A DNA stretch of 64,000 nt from Anaerotardibacter muris (GTDB lineage Bacteria; Actinomycetota; Coriobacteriia; Coriobacteriales; Eggerthellaceae): positions 186,001 to 250,000 of the forward strand of contig NZ_CALPCD010000001.1 of NCBI RefSeq assembly GCF_943192915.1, given 5' to 3'. Below are positions 51,342 to 58,166 of this stretch, piece by piece. Every line of letters starts with the position of its first letter. Positions within the stretch are counted from its first letter, which is position 1. The notes under the pieces are model-generated. The model saw only the letters and a list, made by a program, of their open reading frames with translations, made no database searches and had not been told where the DNA came from. A program made the position numbers and the translations under genes.

Positions 51342-51420
51342 CTAGGTGTTCCTCATCACTTTTAAATCCGGCACCCGGAATTTTAGCACCTCGCCGCGTG
51401 ACACGCACGTGTATAGGGAT

Positions 51421-51438
51421 TTCAGAACACGGTCTGAA
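51421..51438. promoter_or_regulatory. TTCAGA-N6-TCTGAA dyad upstream of the giant gene
   Basis: TTCAGA (51421-51426) and TCTGAA (51433-51438) form a perfect 6-bp inverted repeat with a six-base spacer, about 85 bases upstream of the giant gene's start. The same half-site in longer form (TTCTGAAT) makes the dyad at the Fic promoter (54732-54767). On the minus strand a TATACA lies just downstream, so the dyad could overlap a promoter. A dyad this short can arise by chance. Confidence 0.3.
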
Positions 51439-51817
51439 CTGGGGGTTTTCTGGTGTTGTGTTCGCTGCTAGCACCCCTTGATTTTTGATCGGATTTTGTG
51501 TCACATTGTGTTCGAAAACGCAAGATTAACCCGTAAAGCCCCATTTTGCGTTTCCTGATAGCAATTTAAGTTTCCACACTGTTTGAAATGTCGCGATCCT
51601 GTCACTTTTGGGGCGTTTTCGTCACGTTTTTTTACACATTTCCTTCACATTCTGAGGGTCGATTTTGGGTCGTTGTTTGTGTGCTATTTTCCGCGTTCAT
51701 GCTGGTAAATCATCGTTTTTGATCCGTTGAACATCCATGGACGAGTTTTGTGCGAGTTGTGAAGATGTGGAAAACTGGGTGTTTAGTAGGGTTTTCAACA
51801 CAGTTTTCCACCTATAT

Positions 51818-51998
51818 TTGCTATCTGTTTAGCTATACATTTTCGAGTTTTGTGGCAATTCGCCATTCTTGGATATAAGTTTTGTATAATGAGCAGGAAT
51901 TATTTATGTATTATTGTGCTGGATTCAGACATGAAATTTCGCCGATTTTGTCAATTTGCTAGCACGTTTGCTATACGCTTTCTAGCATGGTTGCTATC
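51818..51998. promoter_or_regulatory. TGCTATA/TGCTATC motif cluster upstream of the giant gene
   Basis: Within 180 bases occur TTGCTATC (51819-51826), AGCTATAC, TTGCTAGC (51957-51964), TTGCTATAC (51969-51977), CTAGCA and TTGCTATC. The same kinds of words cluster at 1414-1458. They may be extended -10-like elements or regulator sites. They lie 480-650 bases from the start codon of the giant gene. Confidence 0.35.
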
Positions 51999-52445
51999 AC
52001 CCTTTTTGAGAGGTGTTTTCAACAGGTTTTTCCACAATTTTCAGTCTTTTATAAAACCCCGCCTTAGAACGGATCTGGTGGCTTCTGGTGGCATTTTTGA
52101 GGGCTTTATCCCGACTCTTCGATGCCAAAAATGGGGTCAAAATTCGGATTTCAGGGTCGATCGAATCCTTAGGTTTGGATAAAAAATGCGCTCTCTGGAT
52201 CTCTGTCGCTCAATCTGGATTCCGAGCGGACGATGATGCAAAATGAGCGATTTTTGAAAAAGGCCGCGTATATCCGACCTTCTGAGAGCTCGTCTAAGGC
52301 CCGAAAACAAGTCCCCCCTACCCCAAGTACCCCCTTTTTCCGCTTCGTTTCGGTTTTACGGGAAAGGGATCGCGGTTTTTTAGGCGTTTCGCAAGAACAA
52401 CTCAATGCGGGGATCAGCACTATACATCAGCAGGGAGCGTCACCA

Positions 52446-52628
52446 GGGGGACGGGTCCCGATTTGTCCCGAACACTTTGGGGACGGGTTCAATTCTGTCC
52501 GGAACATTTTGGGGACAGGTTCCTTTCTGTCCGGGACGCTTTCGCGGGATAGATCCCGATTTGTCCCGAACACTTTCGCGGGACACTTTTGCCTCCGTCC
52601 CCATTTGGTCCCGAGCAGTTTGGGGACA
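52446..52628. repeat. Tandem array of GGGAC-type palindromic repeats
   Basis: Five units of about 33 bases (starting near 52446, 52480, 52511, 52545 and 52579) follow one plan: GGGGAC(A/G)GGTTC, a short spacer, TTCTGTCCGG and then AACACTTT. Each can fold on itself. The last unit shares GACACTTTTGCCTCCGTCC with the inverted repeat at 55032-55073. Unit length, sequence variation and lack of unique spacers argue against CRISPR. They look like REP-type elements. Confidence 0.7.
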
Positions 52629-53002
52629 AGCCGCGCATCAGGACACAACAGCCACTGAAGGTATTTGCTTGAAAGTAGCGAGCCAGGAGATGTTTCGACT
52701 CTGAGGAATTACAAAAAAGGTAGAACTACTAGACGTAGGTCTACCTAAATCTTGAGATATGAAATTCGACAGGAAGGCTCTGAAAAGTAAGCACAAGCCA
52801 ACCTTCACCTCCAGGAGTTTGCCTCTGGCTTGGACTTGCCTGATATGATCTTCGAATCAGTTTGCGGTCAAAATATCTCGGCCGTAACTTACCAACTTGG
52901 TTTTGATCATCTTGTCGATAGCTCTTCAGAATTCGTCAAAAGTTACTTCAATGCAACCTGACGCTCCAGGAGTTTGGGTTTAGTTCCAATAAGTTTTAGA
53001 TG

Positions 53003-53058
53003 ATGTTCGATCGGGAATGTTCGATTGGGAATGTTCGATCGGGGGTGTCCGATCTAGG
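53003..53058. repeat. Four-copy 14-bp tandem repeat
   Basis: ATGTTCGATCGGGA is repeated four times head to tail with one, one and several changes in copies two to four. It is noncoding. Short tandem repeats of this kind vary by slippage; a role as iterated binding sites is possible but unsupported. Confidence 0.6.
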
Positions 53059-53220
53059 CACGCTCATTTGTCTTGATCTCAATGACTACTTACCCTGAAC
53101 TATCTTTGTCCGATCTTTAAGGAATCACCCATAAGTCACTCCGACAAAAGATGAACTGATTCTGCTCTTCTTCGGTCTGAAAAAACGGATGATCCTCTTC
53201 TTCTAATAAATGAATGTCCG

Positions 53221-53276
53221 GCCTGTCCCCATTCTGTCCCGGACACTTTTAGACCTGTCCCCCGATGAATGTCCCC
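53221..53276. repeat. Further copies of the GGGAC palindromic family
   Basis: CTGTCCCC, TCTGTCCCGGACACTTTT and CCTGTCCCCC lie close together and match the units of the array at 52446-52628. They sit just beyond the probable terminator of the Fic gene. Confidence 0.55.
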
Positions 53277-53307
53277 GTAAAAAATGGACAGCTGGGTGCT
53301 GTCCATT
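53277..53307 (-). terminator. Rho-independent terminator of the Fic gene
   Basis: On the minus strand AATGGACAGC and GCTGTCCATT (53298-53307 and 53283-53292) pair perfectly around a five-base loop, and six Ts follow the stem core. It lies about 135 bases after the stop codon at 53443. Confidence 0.7.
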
Positions 53308-53442
53308 GGGGTTGCGGTTTGGGAAGGATGGCGGGTCTTGAGTTGCGCGGCTGGAGTGTGTTCCTAAAAGAAACGCGTTTAGTGACAACACAAGACCAAG
53401 GCCGATCCTTCCAAAAACCGGCACTCTGGAGGAATGTCAAAA

Positions 53443-54696
53443 TTAGGCGGGACGGATAGTTCGGAAGGTGCTGGCCTCACTGATGTTGTCGAGGACATTC
53501 AGGATGGCATCGGCTTGATAGAAATCGCCACGCTCACGCTTCCCCATGTGTCGAAGCATCCCATATTCACATGCTCGCAAAATGAGCGTTGTGGCGGTTC
53601 GCTGAGTGACGCCCAGACTATTCGCCAAATACTTCGAATTCACTACCGGCTGTTTCACTAACGTTTTCGGAAGCTGCCTGATCTTCGATCCCTTGCGGTC
53701 ACCCACCAGACCATTCCAATCTTCAAGAACTGACTCGATCGAAACTTCGGTGACCTTACTGACGTAGAGCGAAAGCTCCAGGGCGTCCGTAAGCGATTCG
53801 ATGATGGCGAGCGGATCGCCTTCGCGATAGAGATGCAGAGCATCGAGATAAGAATCGATGTTGTGAAGGAGACCGACAGAGACCGGGATAACGGTCGATG
53901 AGAGAACACCGTCATCACGAAACACATGGTGAATCAGGGCTCTGCCGGTCGGGCCATTCGCGATGAGGAACGGGTGCACGGTTTGGAACTGTGCGTAAAG
54001 AATGGCCGCCTTCACTACTGGGTTCAGATCTGATCGAGTGCCGAATTCGATCAAATCCTCCATGTATTCAGGTACTCGTTGAAAAGCTGGGGGCACAAAT
54101 AGTGCGGTATGAGGAGTGAGTGATGTACCCCCGAACCAGACCGGATTCTGGCGAAGCTTTTCAAGTGCCGAATAGTCTTGATTTTCAAATTTCTTATCGC
54201 TGATCAGCGCCGAGTGAACTTCAAAGATACCGTCGAGGCTAAGACCTGTAGGTAGCTCGAGCGCGATTTTCGTAGCTGCCATATTCGCCAAGATGGGCGC
54301 GGCATCGCTCGGTGCCTTAGAGTAAACCTCCGCAAGCGCCACATTTCGAGGACTTGAGACCAGTCGATCGATCTGGGAGCTTGCTGAGCTTTCACTCCGC
54401 AGAAGCATTGACGGGACGTTGTCTGCGCGTTGGGCCAGCTCGACGTCGAATCGGGCCATCTCGACGAGGAGCGAGCTGATACGCGTTGACAGATCGTCGG
54501 GGATCGTCACGCTTCGCTCGGCGATCAACAGCGGAAGTGCAGCCTGGTAGTACGTTTCAGAGCTGCGATTCGGGCCGAGTGGATTGATCCCGAGTTCGCC
54601 AAAGTCTTCCTGTGGTTCTTGCCATGCGAGGTTCTCGTACGAGATCGCTGGCCACTGAAAATCCTTTGTCGACATCTGTTTCGAGATCTTCTCCAT
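53443..54696 (-). CDS. Fic-family protein with degenerate active site and C-terminal winged helix
   Basis: The protein has 417 residues. An N-terminal Fic_N-like helical region contains SSQIDR (106-111) where class II Fic enzymes have the inhibitory SxxxE(G/N). The Fic core follows, with HPFLIANGPTGR at 241-252. The usual motif is HPFx(D/E)GNGRxxR, so the metal-binding acid is Ile245, Gly is Ala246 and the first Arg is Pro249. The His is kept. Residues about 345-400 (LANSLGVTQRTATTLI) form a winged helix-turn-helix. Intact Fic proteins transfer AMP to target proteins; this one may be inactive or altered, and could act mainly as a DNA-binding regulator. GGAAAG precedes the ATG closely. An inverted repeat in its promoter fits autoregulation. 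No antitoxin gene is adjacent. Confidence 0.88.
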   Translation of the reverse strand: MEKISKQMSTKDFQWPAISYENLAWQEPQEDFGELGINPLGPNRSSETYYQAALPLLIAERSVTIPDDLSTRISSLLVEMARFDVELAQRADNVPSMLLRSESSASSQIDRLVSSPRNVALAEVYSKAPSDAAPILANMAATKIALELPTGLSLDGIFEVHSALISDKKFENQDYSALEKLRQNPVWFGGTSLTPHTALFVPPAFQRVPEYMEDLIEFGTRSDLNPVVKAAILYAQFQTVHPFLIANGPTGRALIHHVFRDDGVLSSTVIPVSVGLLHNIDSYLDALHLYREGDPLAIIESLTDALELSLYVSKVTEVSIESVLEDWNGLVGDRKGSKIRQLPKTLVKQPVVNSKYLANSLGVTQRTATTLILRACEYGMLRHMGKRERGDFYQADAILNVLDNISEASTFRTIRPA

Positions 54697-54723
54697 ACAC
54701 TTTCCGCTGTTTTCTCTTCCGTA

Positions 54724-54767
54724 ATTATAGCATATTCAGAATATTTACAAGATTATTTTCTGAATAT
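54724..54767 (-). promoter_or_regulatory. Fic-gene promoter with inverted-repeat operator
   Basis: On the minus strand the extended -10 TGCTATAAT lies at 54732-54724, 28 bases before the ATG, and TTGTAA (54750-54745) can serve as -35. The perfect 10-bp inverted repeat ATATTCAGAA (54732-54741) and TTCTGAATAT (54758-54767) brackets the -35 box. A third half-site TTCTGAA is at 54798-54804. A repressor, perhaps the Fic protein's own winged helix, would block polymerase here. Sites are seen; the binder is inferred. Confidence 0.55.
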
Positions 54768-55031
54768 TTTTTATTTTTAGAAAAAATTTTTTGTAGATTC
54801 TGAAATTTCATATTTTTAAGTTGGTTTATTAAAATACCTTCCGATTATTGTTCGTATTCAGACGTTAATTAGGGATTTATAGATTCCGGACAGGAACGAG
54901 CGATGGATTGAATTCTCGAAGTCGTTTTGAAGCAAAACTGAAGTCAGGAGCAAAACAGCAGGTCAAACTAACTTCTGCCCCTTCGTTTGAAAGCTCAGGC
55001 GATAAAAAGGGAATCTTTTAAAACAAATCGG

Positions 55032-55073
55032 GGACAGAGGCAAAAGTGTCCCAGGGGGCCTTTGCCTCCGTCC
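55032..55073. repeat. GGGAC-family inverted repeat
   Basis: GGACAGAGGCAAA (55032-55044) pairs with TTTGCCTCCGTCC (55061-55073) with one mismatch. The complement of its left arm region matches the last unit of the array at 52579-52602, so it belongs to the same dispersed family. Confidence 0.6.
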
Positions 55074-55210
55074 ACAAGTGAGAGCTGGGGTTGAGAGGAA
55101 GTTCAGATTAAGTTCAAATTTCTTTAAGGTTCGAGCAGGAAAATGGAAGCGTATGCAAACTGCGAGATAGGAACCTTAGGCTTGATTCGCCATATGAGCA
55201 AGCGCATGCT

Positions 55211-55245
55211 GTAGACAAATTGGGGGCGTAGCCCTTTTTGTCTAC
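55211..55245 (+). repeat. REP-like palindrome, copy 1 (upstream of RAYT)
   Basis: This 35-bp imperfect palindrome starts GTAGACAAA and ends TTTGTCTAC, with an inner GGGC-GTA-GCCC stem and a small internal loop. It is identical to the copy at 56127-56161. A GTAG-type tetranucleotide at the foot of the hairpin is the hallmark of REP elements recognised by RAYT transposases. Confidence 0.8.
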
Positions 55246-55346
55246 AGTAGTAAAACGTGAGTTCGAGTTCAGAGAAAGTTCGAATTATATTGAGATGCAT
55301 TGTCCAGAATGGAGACATATGTCCAAGTCAAAAGAATGGAATGCAG

Positions 55347-56123
55347 ATGAGCAAACCTATTCGCAGTGCACGCATTGCGGAATCAGATATCTATCACGTT
55401 ATATCCCGAGGTGTTGGCAAGCAGATCATCTTCGAAGATGATGCTGATAGGAAGCGCTATCTTAGCTACCTCTATAAATATGTAAGCGAATTTGAGACTG
55501 TTGAGCTGATTGCGTGGTGTCTTATGAGCAATCACGTGCATCTTCTTATAAAAGCGCCCATCATCGATCTTTCCCGATTCATGCAGCAACTAAGCTCAAA
55601 TTATGCCCGGTTTTTCAATTCGCGCTATGAGCGTGTTGGCATCCTATTCCAGGGGCGTTTCAAAAGCGAACCTGTTGATAGCGATGAGTACCTGCGCACC
55701 GTACTGCGCTACATACATCAAAACCCTGTTAAAGCAGGCATTACAAGCAGTTGCTCTTATCGATGGTCAAGCTACAATGCCTATTTATCGCATTCTGATT
55801 CGCTACGAGCTATGCAGTCATGGGTCATTGATCTGTTTGGAGATATACGTGCTTTCGTGCAGTTCCATAACAAATTCGATCATCATGACCTCCATGAGAT
55901 CGAAAAGCGTCAAAGGAAATCCAGCGTCTTTGATTCTGTAACCAAGTCAGCCAATCTGCTTTTGGCGCCGGCATCCATCACTGATGTGCGGGGGATGAAA
56001 AAGCATGACAGAGACGCCGCGCTCTTGTCTCTTGTAAGAGCAGGAATGACCATGCGACAGGTTGAGAAGCTCACGGGTATCTCAAGAAGTTTGATCTCGA
56101 GAATCGTGAAGCAGTACAAGTAG
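55347..56123 (+). CDS. REP-associated tyrosine transposase (RAYT, Y1_Tnp family)
   Basis: The protein has 258 residues from the ATG at 55347, which has GGA six bases upstream and gives the usual short N-terminus before IYHVISRG; the frame is open back to 55257. The HUH metal-binding motif is NHVHLL (His63, His65), and the block YLRTVLRYIHQNPVKAG (about 115-131) is typical of RAYTs and probably holds the catalytic Tyr. The C-terminus carries an extra helix-turn-helix (MRQVEKLTGISRSLISRIVK). Such enzymes cut single-stranded REP hairpins next to GTAG and are thought to spread REPs. Three GTAG palindromes flank the gene at 55211, 56127 and 56196. No IS200-type tnpB is present. Confidence 0.92.
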   Translation: MSKPIRSARIAESDIYHVISRGVGKQIIFEDDADRKRYLSYLYKYVSEFETVELIAWCLMSNHVHLLIKAPIIDLSRFMQQLSSNYARFFNSRYERVGILFQGRFKSEPVDSDEYLRTVLRYIHQNPVKAGITSSCSYRWSSYNAYLSHSDSLRAMQSWVIDLFGDIRAFVQFHNKFDHHDLHEIEKRQRKSSVFDSVTKSANLLLAPASITDVRGMKKHDRDAALLSLVRAGMTMRQVEKLTGISRSLISRIVKQYK

Positions 56124-56126
56124 TGA

Positions 56127-56161
56127 GTAGACAAATTGGGGGCGTAGCCCTTTTTGTCTAC
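56127..56161 (+). repeat. REP-like palindrome, copy 2 (downstream of RAYT)
   Basis: It is identical over 35 bases to copy 1 and starts three bases after the RAYT stop codon. The inner stem GGGC-GTA-GCCC followed by five Ts could also end RAYT transcription. With copy 3, inverted, it forms a pair separated by a 34-base spacer that is itself a hairpin, the layout of a BIME. Confidence 0.8.
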
Positions 56162-56165
56162 AAAA

Positions 56166-56193
56166 GAAAACCCCCGATCATGACGAACGAGGG
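56166..56193 (-). terminator. Terminator between the two inverted REPs
   Basis: On the minus strand AACCCTCG and CGGGGGTT pair with one mismatch around an 11-base loop, followed by a TTCTTTT tract. It lies about 35 bases past the fbp stop codon and fits as the fbp terminator. Confidence 0.6.
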
Positions 56194-56195
56194 TT

Positions 56196-56230
56196 GTGGA
56201 CAAAAAGGGCTACGCCCCCAATTTGTCTAC
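56196..56230 (-). repeat. REP-like palindrome, copy 3 (inverted, overlaps fbp stop)
   Basis: Read on the minus strand it matches copies 1 and 2 at 34 of 35 positions. Its leading GTAG lies at 56230-56227 on the minus strand, so the fbp stop codon TAG (56229-56227) is part of the REP. Confidence 0.8.
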
Positions 56231-58146
56231 TCGCATAAAGCTTTTAGGGAGAAGATCTGGTCGCGGAGCAGGGCGCCGCGGTCGGTATCGGCTACGGGGA
56301 TCTGCTCAGGCGCTTCTTTGATAACGCGGCGATCAGAGAAGATGTCCAGGCGCTGTTCGATAGCGTCCTTCGTTGAAGAAATGGGCTGGTGAGCGTCGAG
56401 GAAATAACCATAGGAGTTATAGATGAGCGTGAAGCCAGCGATACCAGTAGTGCCCTGATAGGCGCTGGAATAGCCTCCGTCGATGGTAAACACCTTGCCA
56501 TCGCATTTCACCGGGTCTTCCCCATCCTTCACCTTCACGGGAACGTGGCCGCAGACGATGTGAGCGGTCTGGGGGTCGAGGCCGAAATCCCTGAACATCT
56601 CATCGAAGACTTCGCGCTGGTCGAAGAGCGAATAGAAGGAATTCTTCACCTCTTTGCGTGCAGCTTTGTCGGCGATCATGTAGATTTCGAACGTAGCCAT
56701 CTTCGACTTCGCGAACAGCGGAGACCCTTCGCCAAGCCACATGTACCAGATAAGGTCCTTGCCGCGCTTGCGCATGACAGGATCAGTGCTGGTGAAAGCT
56801 TCGCGCACGTAGTGGTCGAAGACGTCGAAGAGCGCACGACCTTTGTAGGTCTCACCGAAGACCTCGACTTCCTTAAGCGTGCCATCGGGATTCAGCGGCA
56901 CGCAGGCGTGGAAGAGCAAATTACCATTATAAATAGTGTAGAGACTGCCCACTTCGAGCAGGAATGCCATATGACGCTGGAGCTTCTCGCACCCCACGAA
57001 TGCCGCCTCGAGCGCATGCATGACCTGGTCTTCTTCAGGGGTGAGCCTATAGGGGTCGGCAGGATCGACCGTGGGCATGACCATGTCGACGATAGGATAT
57101 TCCGTGCCATCGAGCACGATGGTTCCCGTATTGAAATCGATGGTATGCAGCAAGTTGCGCGACTCAAGACCAAAAGAAGGATTTTCGGCAATGAGCTGGG
57201 CTTCTACCTTGAATTGCAGAATAGCCATGGCTTTTTGGATCTTCACGTTGAGCGCATGTTCGGCTTCGGAAAGACCCGGATCGCCCTTCAAGGCATAACC
57301 GACGCAAGGGTCTTCGCCATACGTGCGCTGAGCGAATTCAGCAAGCGGGCGCAAGTTGATACCATAGGAATCTTCGAGGATAGAAAGGTTGCCGTAGCGC
57401 GCGCAATTGCGTACCACATGAGCGATGCAGCCCCATTGGCCCAGCGCCGCACCCATCCAAACCACATCGTGGTTGCCCCACTGGATGTCGATGGAAGGGA
57501 AGTTCATGAGCTCTTCCATGATGCGATCGGGGTATGTGCCGCGGTCGTAGACATCGCCGAGCATGTGCAAGTGATCAACGGCCAAATGCTGGATGAGCTC
57601 AGCCAACACCACGATGAAATCGGGTGCCTGACCAGCTTCGATGATGGCTGCGACCAGCGTGTTGAAGTACGTGTCACCTTCGGGATGCGCTGCGTCGTGG
57701 AACAAGAGCGCTTGAACAAGGCTGGCATAGCGCGCTGGAGTAGCATCGATGACGCGCTGCTGCGTGTGGCGTAGCGCCAGCGGACCAGCCAAACGGATGA
57801 GCATATCGAGCGCTGAAGCGCACCAAAGACGCTGATCGGCCGTTGCTTTCAGCTCGATCGCGGTTCTTTGGGCTGGATAATAGACCAGCGATGCCAAAGA
57901 GGCCTTCTCTTCTGCGGAAAGTTCGTCGCCGAAGACCGCATCGATGAGCGTGCGGATGTTTCCCGAAGCATTGCGCAAGATGTGAGAGAACGCGGCATGT
58001 TCACCGTGGATGTCGGACACGAAGAATTCCGTTTCCTTGGGCATGCTGAGCTCGGCCGTAAGAGAGGCCATCTCGAGCGCTGCATCGGTAGGAGTTGGAT
58101 AGCGCATCGAAAGCGCTTCGAGGTATTTGCGTTCTGCTTCTTGCAT
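56227..58146 (-). CDS. fbp: Fructose-1,6-bisphosphatase class III
   Basis: The protein has 639 residues, the usual size for the class III (Firmicutes-type) enzyme, which hydrolyses fructose 1,6-bisphosphate to fructose 6-phosphate in gluconeogenesis. Metallophosphatase motifs are in place: SDIHGEH (44-50), GDVYDRG (197-203) and WGNHD (223-227). The C-terminal half contains the second conserved block (VCGHVPVK, DGGYSSAYQ). It is cytosolic. The ATG is preceded by GGGAGA four bases upstream. It begins 20 bases after the stop codon of the binding-protein gene at 58167, so the two are probably co-transcribed. The stop codon lies inside a REP element, so the native C-terminus may have been trimmed or extended when the REP arrived. 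Confidence 0.96.
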   Translation of the reverse strand: MQEAERKYLEALSMRYPTPTDAALEMASLTAELSMPKETEFFVSDIHGEHAAFSHILRNASGNIRTLIDAVFGDELSAEEKASLASLVYYPAQRTAIELKATADQRLWCASALDMLIRLAGPLALRHTQQRVIDATPARYASLVQALLFHDAAHPEGDTYFNTLVAAIIEAGQAPDFIVVLAELIQHLAVDHLHMLGDVYDRGTYPDRIMEELMNFPSIDIQWGNHDVVWMGAALGQWGCIAHVVRNCARYGNLSILEDSYGINLRPLAEFAQRTYGEDPCVGYALKGDPGLSEAEHALNVKIQKAMAILQFKVEAQLIAENPSFGLESRNLLHTIDFNTGTIVLDGTEYPIVDMVMPTVDPADPYRLTPEEDQVMHALEAAFVGCEKLQRHMAFLLEVGSLYTIYNGNLLFHACVPLNPDGTLKEVEVFGETYKGRALFDVFDHYVREAFTSTDPVMRKRGKDLIWYMWLGEGSPLFAKSKMATFEIYMIADKAARKEVKNSFYSLFDQREVFDEMFRDFGLDPQTAHIVCGHVPVKVKDGEDPVKCDGKVFTIDGGYSSAYQGTTGIAGFTLIYNSYGYFLDAHQPISSTKDAIEQRLDIFSDRRVIKEAPEQIPVADTDRGALLRDQIFSLKALCE

Positions 58147-58166
58147 GTATTCTCCCTGTTCGGGGC

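Larger units (their letters stand above)
51342..53276. other. Long noncoding AT-rich region upstream of the giant gene
   Basis: No credible gene is present. Short frames at 51850-52182 and 52233-52658 have no recognisable domain, and the second is built on the repeat array. Bases 51342-52180 are the giant gene's upstream region and contain a TTCAGA-N6-TCTGAA dyad (51421-51438), TTTTNCACA words, and TGCTATA-type motifs. The word TAAAGCCCCATTTT (51534-51547) also occurs at 1235-1248 upstream of the partial gene. Bases 52446-52628 are a palindrome array. Bases 52700-53220 are unassigned apart from a 14-bp tandem repeat. Confidence 0.6.
54768..55346. other. AT-rich noncoding region between Fic and RAYT genes
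   Basis: Bases 54768-54880 are very AT-rich. The rest has no supported gene; the frame at 55124-55318 on the minus strand shows no family resemblance. It carries one GGGAC-type inverted repeat (55032-55073) and one REP-like palindrome (55211-55245). Confidence 0.6.

Noticed and set aside
51560..52040. Replication origin
   Set aside because: A few DnaA-box-like words occur, but no dnaA, dnaN, rpmH or parAB lies nearby and the words are not arranged regularly.
51850..52182. Possible 110-residue protein on the plus strand
   Set aside because: It is rich in Phe, Arg and Leu from AT-rich repeat-like DNA, shows no family resemblance, and lies within the upstream region of the giant gene.
52446..52628. 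CRISPR array
   Set aside because: The units are directly contiguous, each is palindromic and imperfect, there are no unique spacers of constant length, and no cas genes are present.
53443..54696. Classical Fic toxin-antitoxin pair
   Set aside because: No small antitoxin gene is adjacent, the inhibitory motif is within the same protein and altered, and the catalytic motif is damaged.
55257..56123. RAYT start at 55257
   Set aside because: That start adds 30 residues without family character and has no good ribosome site. The ATG at 55347 gives the standard RAYT N-terminus.
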